This document shows, piece after piece, positions 41,587-49,544 of a stretch of 64,000 nucleotides of DNA. The translations under genes and the position numbers were made by a program. The notes below the pieces were generated by a model. It had not been told where the DNA came from, searched no databases, and saw only the letters and a list, made by a program, of their open reading frames with translations. The stretch covers positions 682,001-746,000 of the forward strand of contig JADBXR010000002.1 in assembly GCA_020403425.1 (NCBI GenBank). The letters run 5' to 3'. The first letter of the stretch is position 1. The number at the start of each line of letters is the position of its first letter. The DNA is from Chitinophagaceae bacterium (lineage in GTDB: Bacteria > Bacteroidota > Bacteroidia > Chitinophagales > Chitinophagaceae).

Positions 41587-44577
41587 TTAGAAGCTGACAT
41601 TTACCCCGAGTGTTACGAGAATAGAAGGCACATCATCCTGATAGATCGCAGAGTTGAACTCAGGATCGAATCCGGTATACTTGGTAAAGATGAACGGATT
41701 TGAAACCTGTGCATAGAACCTTGCATTGGTGATCTTCAGATTGTCCCGCACACGCTTGGGAAGTGTATAACCAACGGTAATATCAGATACCCTTAAGAAA
41801 CTTGCATCCTGGTAGTTGATGGCACTACGGTAAGGATTGGCCACATACGGTGAGAAATAGGTGTTGGAGGGATTGTCCTTTGTCCAGTAATCCAGTGAGG
41901 CCAGTGAATTATACCTGTTTCCCAGCTCGCCGAAGGTTCCTGACAAGGTCGAGTTGCTGTACTGAACACCTTTTCTGTAGTAGATAAAGAAAGACAGGTC
42001 GAAATTATTGAAATTGAAACGGTTGGTAACACCCAGCAGCCATTTGGGCAACTGTGTTCCCAGGTAAACCCTGTCATCGATATTATTAGAAGAAGAGATC
42101 ACATTATCATTGTTCTGGTCTACTACCCGCACAGCACCTGGAACCTGCTTATAGACTTTGGCCAGGTTAGAATCGGCCAGTTGCCAGATACCGGCGAATT
42201 GGTAATCGAAATTGGCGCGGATAGGATATCCTACGAACAGTTTGTTACCCTTATCTGCTGTCTGACCATCACCATATAATTCAAGCAGTTTGTTGTTGTT
42301 CTTGGTAAAAGTCAGGGAAGTATTCCACTTGAAGTTTTCCTTGTTGACATTCACGGTGTTCAAGGTCACTTCAATACCCCTGTTCTGGATCTTACCTACG
42401 TTGGCGGTAACCTGGTTGAAGCCGGTCACGGTTGGGATCTTCTGGTTCAGGATCAGGTCAACGGTATTCCTGTTATAGATCTCAACAGAAGCATTCACAC
42501 GATTCTTCAACACACTGAAATCGATACCCAGGTTCAGCTCCTTACTTCTTTCCCATTTCAGTGATTTGTTGGCAAGGTTCAACGGCGCAAAGCCCATAGC
42601 GGCCACACCATCAAAATCATATCCTGTATTCAGCAGGCTGGCCTGAGTACTGTAAGGGTTAACGGTAGAGTTACCTACTTCTCCATAACTCATACGCAGT
42701 TTAACATTTGAGAATACATTCTGCTTCATCATGAACTTTTCATCACCCATTCTCCAAGCCACGGCCAGTGAAGGGAAGAAAGCCCATTTGTTGCCTTCGG
42801 CCAGCTGAGAAGCTCCGTCGGCCCTACCGGTCAGCGTAAGCAGGTATTTATCATTGAAGGTATAGTTGATCCTTCCCATGTAAGAGGAAAGTGAACGCTC
42901 AACCAGTGAACTACCCTGTGCGGTGATGGTTCCTGTGTTCAGCGCATACCAGTAAGATGTGTAAGGAAGATCCTTCACTGCGATGGTGGTAACCTCGTCG
43001 CGCTGGTAGAAAGCACTCTGTAATCCCGTCAGTTCAAGCCTGTGTTTGCTTCCGAAATCCCGCTTGTAGTTCACGATATTATCGATGGTGTAATTGGCGG
43101 TCTTCCTGTTATCCAGCTGCGTTCTTGGTTTGCTACCGATCTGAGATTTTGACCATGTACCTCTCCAGTCGCCGATCTGCTGCGTGTTATAAGAAGCAGA
43201 GATAGAGGAACGGAAACTCAGCCCTTTTGCCAAAGTTATCTCCATATAGGCGTTGGTAATGGCAGACAAAGTGGTGGTCTGCAGTTTAGACTGTGTAGGA
43301 TCTATATCAAGCAAAGGATTGGGAACCTGTTTGTCGTTGATACCCATCCATACCGCATAACCATTCACGTCCAGGTCTCCATTCTGGCTGGGGTTGGTGA
43401 GATCGCTATAATATACGGTACCGGTAGGTCTTGCACGGAAAGCACCACGCAGTGATTCCATAGAACCCCAGTTCTGATCACTATAGGTAAGATAAGAGGT
43501 AAAGCCCACTTTCACGCGCTCACCAACTTTGCTGTCAAGGCCTGCATTCAGGTTATATCTTTTGAAGCCGGTATACAGCACATTTCCTTTTTCGTTCAGG
43601 AAGCCACCAGAGAAACGGTAAGTGGTTTTTTCACTACCTCCGGATACACTGATATTATGACTGGTCTGTAAACCTGGATCTGTGATCAGGCTAGCCCAGT
43701 CGGTGGTCTTACCGGCATCTATATTGGCCTGCTCGGCAATCGTGAATACGGTTCCGGTCAAACCTGCAGCAACCCTGTCAGTATAAGTGAGCTTGTAGTA
43801 CTGAGGGGTGCTCATCAGCTTAGGAATATGGGCCAACATTTTCATACCCACATAACTATCGTAGGTTACCCTGGGTTTTCCTGAAACACCCTTTTTGGTA
43901 GTGATGATCACCACACCATTGGCACCACGTGCTCCATAGATGGAAGTGGAGGATGCATCCTTCAATACATCCATCGACTGAATATCGTTGGGATTCAGGT
44001 TATTGATATCACCTCCCATCAGACCATCTATCACGATCAGGGGCTGGGTAGAGTTATTGATGGTATTCTCACCACGGATGGTGATGCTGTAACCAGCACC
44101 TGGTCTGTTGCTGGATTTGGTAACGGTGGCACCCGCAACCTGTCCCTGAATGGCTTTGGCTGCCTGCACGGGATTGGCACGTACAATATCCTTTGACTGA
44201 ACAGATACCAACGCACCGGTCAGGTCGCGTTTCCTTCTTTCCCCATAACCAACCACTACAATATCTTCCAGTGCTTTGGTTTCAGAAACAAGACTGATGT
44301 TCAATGAAGTCTGGTCGGTAACGGTAACTTCCTGACTGGCAAATCCAACAGAAGCAATTACCAGTACCGATCCACCTTTTGCAGGAATGCTGATGGTGAA
44401 CTTACCATCTGCATCTGTTACTGTTCCGCGGGAAGTGCCCTTAACAGTAACACTGGCACCGGCAAGAACAGAACCGTTCTCGTTGTTTACCACCCGGCCC
44501 GTCAGTGAACGGTTTTGCGACCAGGCAATGCTTACTATACAGAATAGAAGCGCAGTTAGAAAAATGACTTTTCTCAT
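41587..44577 (-). CDS. SusC/RagA-family TonB-dependent outer-membrane transporter
   Basis: A 996-residue protein from the ATG at 44577 with signal peptide (about 1-20). A CarboxypepD_reg-like domain (about 22-100, GRVVNNENGSVLAGASVTVKG) precedes the plug (about 105-235, GYGERRKRDLTGALVSVQ, GARGANGVVIITTKKG) and a barrel ending ILVTLGVNVSF with terminal Phe. No N-terminal STN signalling domain is present, so an ECF sigma/anti-sigma control loop is not expected, in agreement with a LacI-type regulator. It imports glycan fragments made by surface enzymes. The operator candidates at 44673-44713 sit about 95-135 bases upstream. Confidence 0.96.
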   Translation of the reverse strand: MRKVIFLTALLFCIVSIAWSQNRSLTGRVVNNENGSVLAGASVTVKGTSRGTVTDADGKFTISIPAKGGSVLVIASVGFASQEVTVTDQTSLNISLVSETKALEDIVVVGYGERRKRDLTGALVSVQSKDIVRANPVQAAKAIQGQVAGATVTKSSNRPGAGYSITIRGENTINNSTQPLIVIDGLMGGDINNLNPNDIQSMDVLKDASSTSIYGARGANGVVIITTKKGVSGKPRVTYDSYVGMKMLAHIPKLMSTPQYYKLTYTDRVAAGLTGTVFTIAEQANIDAGKTTDWASLITDPGLQTSHNISVSGGSEKTTYRFSGGFLNEKGNVLYTGFKRYNLNAGLDSKVGERVKVGFTSYLTYSDQNWGSMESLRGAFRARPTGTVYYSDLTNPSQNGDLDVNGYAVWMGINDKQVPNPLLDIDPTQSKLQTTTLSAITNAYMEITLAKGLSFRSSISASYNTQQIGDWRGTWSKSQIGSKPRTQLDNRKTANYTIDNIVNYKRDFGSKHRLELTGLQSAFYQRDEVTTIAVKDLPYTSYWYALNTGTITAQGSSLVERSLSSYMGRINYTFNDKYLLTLTGRADGASQLAEGNKWAFFPSLAVAWRMGDEKFMMKQNVFSNVKLRMSYGEVGNSTVNPYSTQASLLNTGYDFDGVAAMGFAPLNLANKSLKWERSKELNLGIDFSVLKNRVNASVEIYNRNTVDLILNQKIPTVTGFNQVTANVGKIQNRGIEVTLNTVNVNKENFKWNTSLTFTKNNNKLLELYGDGQTADKGNKLFVGYPIRANFDYQFAGIWQLADSNLAKVYKQVPGAVRVVDQNNDNVISSSNNIDDRVYLGTQLPKWLLGVTNRFNFNNFDLSFFIYYRKGVQYSNSTLSGTFGELGNRYNSLASLDYWTKDNPSNTYFSPYVANPYRSAINYQDASFLRVSDITVGYTLPKRVRDNLKITNARFYAQVSNPFIFTKYTGFDPEFNSAIYQDDVPSILVTLGVNVSF

Positions 44578-44672
44578 AATGGCAGATTTGGTTTTAGCAA
44601 TTGTTTGTATGATGGCAGGGGTCTTTGAGACCTCATACAATCATAATTAAACTTAATTAAAAGGTTTTAGTA

Positions 44673-44680
44673 AAACGTTT
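44673..44680. promoter_or_regulatory. Candidate LacI-type operator near susC, proximal element
   Basis: AAACGTTT is a perfect palindrome with central CG, in the 200-base gap between susC (minus) and the divergent gene at 44778 (plus). It matches the core of the 6711-6720 element. A TTTG on the minus strand (44692-44689) lies just upstream of it, so the site would fall between -33 and -7 boxes if that is the promoter, a typical repressor position. No clear -7 box was found. Confidence 0.5.
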
Positions 44681-44699
44681 AACCGGCTCAAAAAAAATA

Positions 44700-44713
44700 C
44701 GAAAACGATTTCG
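44700..44713. promoter_or_regulatory. Candidate LacI-type operator near susC, distal element (shared 14-mer)
   Basis: CGAAAACGATTTCG is identical to the reverse complement of 6757-6770. Its arms CGAAA/TTTCG flank a CG centre, and it is 30 bases (centre to centre) from the AAACGTTT element. It is also 64 bases before the start of the divergent gene at 44778, so it may control both directions. TACTTTTA at 44757-44764 could be a -7-like box for the plus-strand gene, but the -33 spacing is not convincing. Confidence 0.55.
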
Positions 44714-44777
44714 GGGAAAACTATCCTTGGGAGGAACACCCAGTATGAAAACCTGTTACTTTTAGCAAAAAGACCCC

Positions 44778-45572
44778 ATGAAATATCACTTAACGATGGT
44801 TGCCGCTCTTCTGTTCATGCTGCAGACCAGCGGATTCTCGCAGCAAACAACCGTAACACTTGACTATTTTTTTAATAATGAGTATAAAAAGAATCCGCAG
44901 GGAGAGATGGAAAGGTTCCATTATACCTGGGAGGACAAAAGCATTAACGGATACACCATCTGGGCCGACCTCTTCAAGGCCAGGAACGCGAAGGTGGCAG
45001 GTTTACCTACCGCACCCTCTGCCGCCAGCCTGAAAGGAACTGATATCTATATTATCTGTGACCCTGATACAGACAAAGAGACCACCCAACCCAATTACAT
45101 GACACCTGCTTATGCCTCTGCTATCGCTGAATGGGTTAAAAAGGGCGGGGTACTGGTATTGATGGCCAATGATTCCGCTAATGCGGAACTGCCCAGGTTC
45201 AACCTGCTGGCCGGGAAATTCGGTCTTCAATTTACCAACAAGACCCGCAATGCGGTGATCAAAGACATTTCTGTAGGCAAGATCATGGTACCGGAACAAC
45301 ACGACATCTTCATTAAAGCAAAACAATTATATCTCAAGGGTATCTCCACGATCACCGTTCAAGGGAACGCCAAACCGGTCTTGGAAGACAAGGGAGATAT
45401 TATCATGGCATCTGCCCGGTATGGAAAGGGGATTGTTTTCGCTATTGGCGATCCGTGGATCTATAACGAATACATCGTTAATGACAGGCTTAGTCCCGAT
45501 TTCCAGAATGGCATTGCAGCAGCTGAGTTCACAGACTGGCTTCTCAAACAGGTACCCGCAAAAAAACCGTAA
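44778..45572 (+). CDS. Secreted amidotransferase-like-fold protein, related to GH88/GH105-associated domains
   Basis: A 264-residue secreted protein (signal about 1-21, GFSQQ). It contains VTLDYFFNNEYKK and YTWEDKSINGYTIWADLFKA; a fold segment DIYIICDPDTDKET followed by VKKGGVLVLMANDS; and ARYGKGIVFAIGDPWIYNEYI near the end. From memory, this sequence type occurs as a separate C-terminal domain appended to GH88/GH105 uronyl hydrolases in Bacteroidota (DUF4350-like); here it stands alone. No catalytic residues are clear. It is divergent from susC and probably shares the LacI-controlled intergenic region, so it likely belongs to the same pathway. Confidence 0.72.
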   Translation: MKYHLTMVAALLFMLQTSGFSQQTTVTLDYFFNNEYKKNPQGEMERFHYTWEDKSINGYTIWADLFKARNAKVAGLPTAPSAASLKGTDIYIICDPDTDKETTQPNYMTPAYASAIAEWVKKGGVLVLMANDSANAELPRFNLLAGKFGLQFTNKTRNAVIKDISVGKIMVPEQHDIFIKAKQLYLKGISTITVQGNAKPVLEDKGDIIMASARYGKGIVFAIGDPWIYNEYIVNDRLSPDFQNGIAAAEFTDWLLKQVPAKKP

Positions 45573-45584
45573 TGCCACCCTGCC

Positions 45585-45628
45585 TAAAACAAAGGATCCT
45601 GTCTCATCAGACAGGATCCTTTGTTTTA
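45585..45628. terminator. Bidirectional intrinsic terminator
   Basis: Arms 45585-45604 and 45609-45628 are perfectly complementary over 20 bases with a CATC loop. The outer arms are A-rich on one side and T-rich (TTTGTTTTA) on the other, so the structure works on both strands. It lies 13 bases after the plus-strand gene and 83 bases beyond the end of the minus-strand DoxX-like gene, separating the PUL from the Complex I region. Confidence 0.9.
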
Positions 45629-45711
45629 ACCAATAACCAATTGCTGCAAAATACGATCCACCTGTTCTGCAGCCGAACAGGTGTTGAAAATGCCACTATT
45701 TTCCAAGGCCG

Positions 45712-46119
45712 TTAATCGCTATCCTCCAGGTGCAGCTTCTGGTGATGCGCTCCCGCAGCCAGGTGCAGGGCAAAACCTGCGATTGCCGTATCATTCAGAA
45801 TATTGATCAGGGCCATTGCTTGTGTTTCCGCATTACCCGCATTGAGGTAATTGGGCAAGTGTATCACTATCACGAACACGAACAGGAGAATTGCCAGCAG
45901 GTAGCCGGCCATTTTAACCCATCTGTTCAGGATAAATGAGATCCCGCCAAGGATGAAGGCAACCCCTACCACATGCACCCATAAAACCCCACCGGGAATA
46001 TAATCCGGGATGTATACAACCAGGTCGTGTGGTTTGAGAAGATGAATGGCCCCATAGACGATCATTACCGCCGCCAACAGGTAGATGGCGATACGAGAAA
46101 CAATATGATACTGTTTCAT
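45712..46119 (-). CDS. DoxX-like small membrane protein
   Basis: A 135-residue protein with four predicted membrane segments (about 10-27, 45-64, 70-88, 102-122) and a charged, His-containing C-terminus (HHQKLHLEDSD). The topology and short loops (HLLKPHDLVVYIPDYIPGG) fit the DoxX/DoxD-like membrane protein group. No catalytic function is evident. It stands alone between the terminator and the small Ala/Pro-rich gene. Confidence 0.6.
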   Translation of the reverse strand: MKQYHIVSRIAIYLLAAVMIVYGAIHLLKPHDLVVYIPDYIPGGVLWVHVVGVAFILGGISFILNRWVKMAGYLLAILLFVFVIVIHLPNYLNAGNAETQAMALINILNDTAIAGFALHLAAGAHHQKLHLEDSD

Positions 46120-46238
46120 GAGAAAAGATTTGGTTTCTAAAAGTTACAACAGTTATCAGCCAAATGCAATAGCTGCCGCATCTTTATTTTCAACTTTCCC
46201 AAAAACCACCTTTATCTGCAGGCAAAGCGTTAAAATGC

Positions 46239-46622
46239 TTATTTATTCTCATAATAGGGTATCTGGTCGTGGGCAACTTTTTCCTGTTGCCGCCAGTATG
46301 CCAGGGTAACGATATGCCCGTCACCGGTTTTCAGTAACCGGCCGAATACGGCATTGGTGGCATTGAACATGACGTCCGTAACACCGAGTGTGAACGTTTC
46401 AGGTGCCGGAGGTGGTGGTGGAGCAGCTGGGGCACCTTCCGCAGCAGGTGCTGCTGCCGGGGACGCTTTTGGGGCTGCACTGGCTACCACGATCACGGTG
46501 TACCCATTCGATTCCAGTAAAGGCTTCAGAAAATCTACCCGGTCCTTGGAGATGTTCTTCTCCACCACAGCGCATTTTACGCCATCCAGGTCTTCGAATT
46601 CATGATTTTTATTGATAGCCAT
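46239..46622 (-). CDS. Small Ala/Pro-rich protein at the end of the Complex I operon
   Basis: A 127-residue protein not assigned to a known family. A short folded N-terminal part (FEDLDGVKCAVVEKNISKDRVDFLKPLLESNGYTVIVVAS) leads into an Ala/Pro linker (about 49-72, with runs of A and P) and a C-terminal domain (FTLGVTDVMFNATNAVFGRLLKT). No signal peptide is seen. It begins 11 bases after nuoN and so is probably cotranscribed with Complex I. It could be an accessory protein for that complex or an unrelated cytosolic protein; the sequence does not decide. Confidence 0.6.
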   Translation of the reverse strand: MAINKNHEFEDLDGVKCAVVEKNISKDRVDFLKPLLESNGYTVIVVASAAPKASPAAAPAAEGAPAAPPPPPAPETFTLGVTDVMFNATNAVFGRLLKTGDGHIVTLAYWRQQEKVAHDQIPYYENK

Positions 46623-46633
46623 TTCAATACTAT

Positions 46634-48043
46634 TTATAAGCCGTAGCTGAGTGAGTAAATATAATCATATACAAAACTGGCCAGCCCGGTAAGAATGATA
46701 CCGGCCACGCAGATATACAATGACAACCTGGGTGCAACCGGAACTGCAATCCTGCTGATAGGCTGTTCATTGCTATCCATAAAGATGGCTTTCACCACCC
46801 TCAGATAATAGTAGAAGGATACCACCATATTCAGCGCAGCTATCCCAATGAGCCAGTAATTACCTTTGGCTGCACCAGCTATGAGCAGGAAGAATTTGCC
46901 AAAGAAGCCTGCGGTAGGCGGCACTCCCGCCAATGAGAAAAGAGCGATGGTAATCACCCACGACAGGAATGGGTTCGTTGCATAGAACCCTTTGTAATCA
47001 GAAACATTTTCTTTGCCTGCAAGTGCGCTGACCAGTGAGATCACACCGAAAGCTGCCAGGTTAGAGAACACATACACCAGGATAAAGAACACCACAGATG
47101 CCATACCCGCAGCCGAACTGGCCGAGATACCTACCAGAATGAAACCCACCTGTGCAATGGAAGAAAAAGCCAGGAACCTCTTCAGGTTGTTCTGCCGGAT
47201 GGCGAACAAGTTGCCGATGATAATGGTGACAAGCGCCAGTACAAACAATACATTGTACCAGGTACCTGCCAGGGGTTGGAAAGCCTTATAGAGAATAGGT
47301 ACCAGCACAAACAACACCGCCCCTTTTGATACCACCGAAAGAAAAGAAGTAACAGCTACCGGTGCACCTTCATACACGTCAGCTGTCCATAAATGGAAAG
47401 GAACCGCTGAGATCTTAAAGGCTATACCTGAAAAGAATAAGATAAATGCCAGTATGTGTAGCGGATCTGCAGACAAATGTGCCGGAATCTCTGCAAACAA
47501 TAACGTACCGCTTACACCATATACCAATGAGATACCGAACAATAAGAGACCGGATGAAAAAGCTGATGAAATGATCATCTTCATAGCCGCCTCTGACGAC
47601 TGGCGCTTGGCCAGATCGAAATTGGCTGCCGCTGCCAGCGGTATGGTGGACATTTCAAGTCCCAGGTAGAACATCAGCAGATTGCCACTGGATATCATAA
47701 AGAACATACCCAGCAGGGACGTCAGCAACAACAGATAGAACTCGATCACATGTTTATGTGTCCTTAACCAGGCATACGATTGCAGCGAGATGAGCCAGAA
47801 TGCGAGATTCAGGATGTTCTTCTCGATCACGATCAGGCTATTGGTCCGGAACATGTCATGGAATATCGTTCCCTCCTGGCTACCGAAGAAACCTGCAGCC
47901 AGGTTCACGAAGAGGAGAAAATTCACGATCGTCAGGATCGATTCATTGGATCTGTCTTTACCCAATTTCAGAAACAATAACAGGAAGATAATGGCTGTGA
48001 TCACCAGTTCCTGTTTCAGCAATATAAAAAATTCAGTTACCAT
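46634..48043 (-). CDS. nuoN: NADH-quinone oxidoreductase subunit N
   Basis: A 469-residue membrane protein, the antiporter-like proton-pumping subunit N of Complex I. Multiple hydrophobic segments span the protein. Conserved features include SLQSYAWLRT, FYLGLEMSTIPLAAAANF with its Glu, SSAFSSGLLLFGISLVYG and KISAVPFHLWTADVYEGAPVAVTSFLSVVSKGA. Length is normal. It is the last core nuo gene and follows nuoM by 9 bases. Confidence 0.96.
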   Translation of the reverse strand: MVTEFFILLKQELVITAIIFLLLFLKLGKDRSNESILTIVNFLLFVNLAAGFFGSQEGTIFHDMFRTNSLIVIEKNILNLAFWLISLQSYAWLRTHKHVIEFYLLLLTSLLGMFFMISSGNLLMFYLGLEMSTIPLAAAANFDLAKRQSSEAAMKMIISSAFSSGLLLFGISLVYGVSGTLLFAEIPAHLSADPLHILAFILFFSGIAFKISAVPFHLWTADVYEGAPVAVTSFLSVVSKGAVLFVLVPILYKAFQPLAGTWYNVLFVLALVTIIIGNLFAIRQNNLKRFLAFSSIAQVGFILVGISASSAAGMASVVFFILVYVFSNLAAFGVISLVSALAGKENVSDYKGFYATNPFLSWVITIALFSLAGVPPTAGFFGKFFLLIAGAAKGNYWLIGIAALNMVVSFYYYLRVVKAIFMDSNEQPISRIAVPVAPRLSLYICVAGIILTGLASFVYDYIYSLSYGL

Positions 48044-48052
48044 GGGTCAGTA

Positions 48053-49537
48053 TCATTTTTGGGTAATTGCTTTTCCTACCTGCATCATGATCGTATCGGT
48101 TCCGGGCATGATGAGTTGGTTGATGAGAAAGGGGGCCACACCGATCAATACAATACCAACAATGAGTATGGCTGCAGCCAGTTTTTCATTCCAGGTGGCA
48201 TCGGTAAGTGTTGCATAATGATCGTCCATAGGTCCCATTACGGTTTTACCGGCTGCACGAAGGATATACACGGCCGTCACCACAATGGATGCACAGGCAA
48301 GGATCGTTGCGAACCGATACCAGCCATCTGGATTCTGCCAGGAGCCCATGAATACGGTCATCTCGGCCACAAAACCGCTGAATCCGGGAAGACCCAATGA
48401 ACAAAGACCCGCGATCACAAACACTGTGGAAATGAATGGCATCACTTTTAATAATCCTCCCAGTTGCTCCACCATCCTGGTATGTGTTCGGCTATAGATC
48501 ATTCCGATAGCAGCAAAGAAAAGTGCCGTCATCAGGCCATGCGATACCATCTGTAATACCGCACCGTTGATCGATGTACGCGTGAGCATACCGATACCCA
48601 GTATCACGAATCCGCAGTGACTTACGGATGAATAGGCATTGATATATTTCAGGTCGGTCTGCATCATGGTGGCGAATGCACCATAAATGATGGCGATGGT
48701 GGCCAGCAGGATAATGATCCAGGAATAAGCATGCGCTGCATCCGGCATCAGATATGTGGCTACCCGCAAACAACCATAACCACCCAGTTTCATGGAGATA
48801 CCTGCCAGGAACATGGAAGCGGCCGTAGGTGCGGATGCGTGACCATCTGGCACCCAGGTATGGAACGGGAACAAGGCCGCAAATATGCCAAAACCCAGAA
48901 AGGCAAAAGGAAAGAAGAATTTCTGCACGTCCAGTGGGATCGGTGTGTTGGCGATCTGCATCAGGTCGAACGAACCTGTCTGGTAATATACGCCCATCAA
49001 CCCTACGAATACCAGGGCAGAACCTCCCATCAACATCAATGCCAGCTTCATGGCGCTGTATTCTTTTTTACCGCTGCCCCAGATACCGATGAGCAGAAAT
49101 TTGGGGATCACGGCCACTTCGAGGAAAAAGAACAGAGTAAACAGATCAAGCGAGATAAAGAATCCATACGCACCCATGCTCAACAGAATGAGCAGGAAGA
49201 AGAATTCCTTACTGAGTTTATCCATGGTCCAGGAAACCAGGATACCCGCCACCACCACCGAAGCAGTCAACAGGATCATGGCGATGGAGATGCCATCCAC
49301 TCCAATATGATAATTGATATGCAGGTTGGAGAACCATTCCTGTTTGCTTTCGAACAGCATAGGAGAACGATTGCCTGCAGTCCTTTCTGCCTGGTACAAT
49401 AACAACAGACGTACCGATACGGCCAGCTGCGCCACAGAGCCCACCAGCGCTGCCACACGAACCTGCTTCAATCCGTTGCAGAAAAGAATCACCAGGGCTG
49501 TAACCAGTGGAAGTAATATGAGTAATGACAGGTTCAT
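48053..49537 (-). CDS. nuoM: NADH-quinone oxidoreductase subunit M
   Basis: A 494-residue membrane proton-pump subunit. Characteristic segments are NYHIGVDGISIAMILLTA, LFFFLEVAVIPKFLLIGIWG with the conserved Glu, PFHTWVPDGHASAPTAASMFLAGISMKLGGYG and SSVSHCGFVILGIGM. Length and order in the operon (L-M-N) are normal for the family. Confidence 0.97.
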   Translation of the reverse strand: MNLSLLILLPLVTALVILFCNGLKQVRVAALVGSVAQLAVSVRLLLLYQAERTAGNRSPMLFESKQEWFSNLHINYHIGVDGISIAMILLTASVVVAGILVSWTMDKLSKEFFFLLILLSMGAYGFFISLDLFTLFFFLEVAVIPKFLLIGIWGSGKKEYSAMKLALMLMGGSALVFVGLMGVYYQTGSFDLMQIANTPIPLDVQKFFFPFAFLGFGIFAALFPFHTWVPDGHASAPTAASMFLAGISMKLGGYGCLRVATYLMPDAAHAYSWIIILLATIAIIYGAFATMMQTDLKYINAYSSVSHCGFVILGIGMLTRTSINGAVLQMVSHGLMTALFFAAIGMIYSRTHTRMVEQLGGLLKVMPFISTVFVIAGLCSLGLPGFSGFVAEMTVFMGSWQNPDGWYRFATILACASIVVTAVYILRAAGKTVMGPMDDHYATLTDATWNEKLAAAILIVGIVLIGVAPFLINQLIMPGTDTIMMQVGKAITQK

Positions 49538-49544
49538 AATAAAT

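Noticed and set aside
45585..45628. Perfect 20-base inverted repeat as a mobile-element end or riboswitch
   Set aside because: Its position between convergent genes with A/T-rich arms fits a terminator fully; no flanking target duplication was seen.
48731..49402. Plus-strand open frame of 223 codons
   Set aside because: It is the antisense of nuoM, a well-conserved gene. The translated product is Gln/Glu/His-rich without any recognisable fold, as expected for antisense of a hydrophobic gene.
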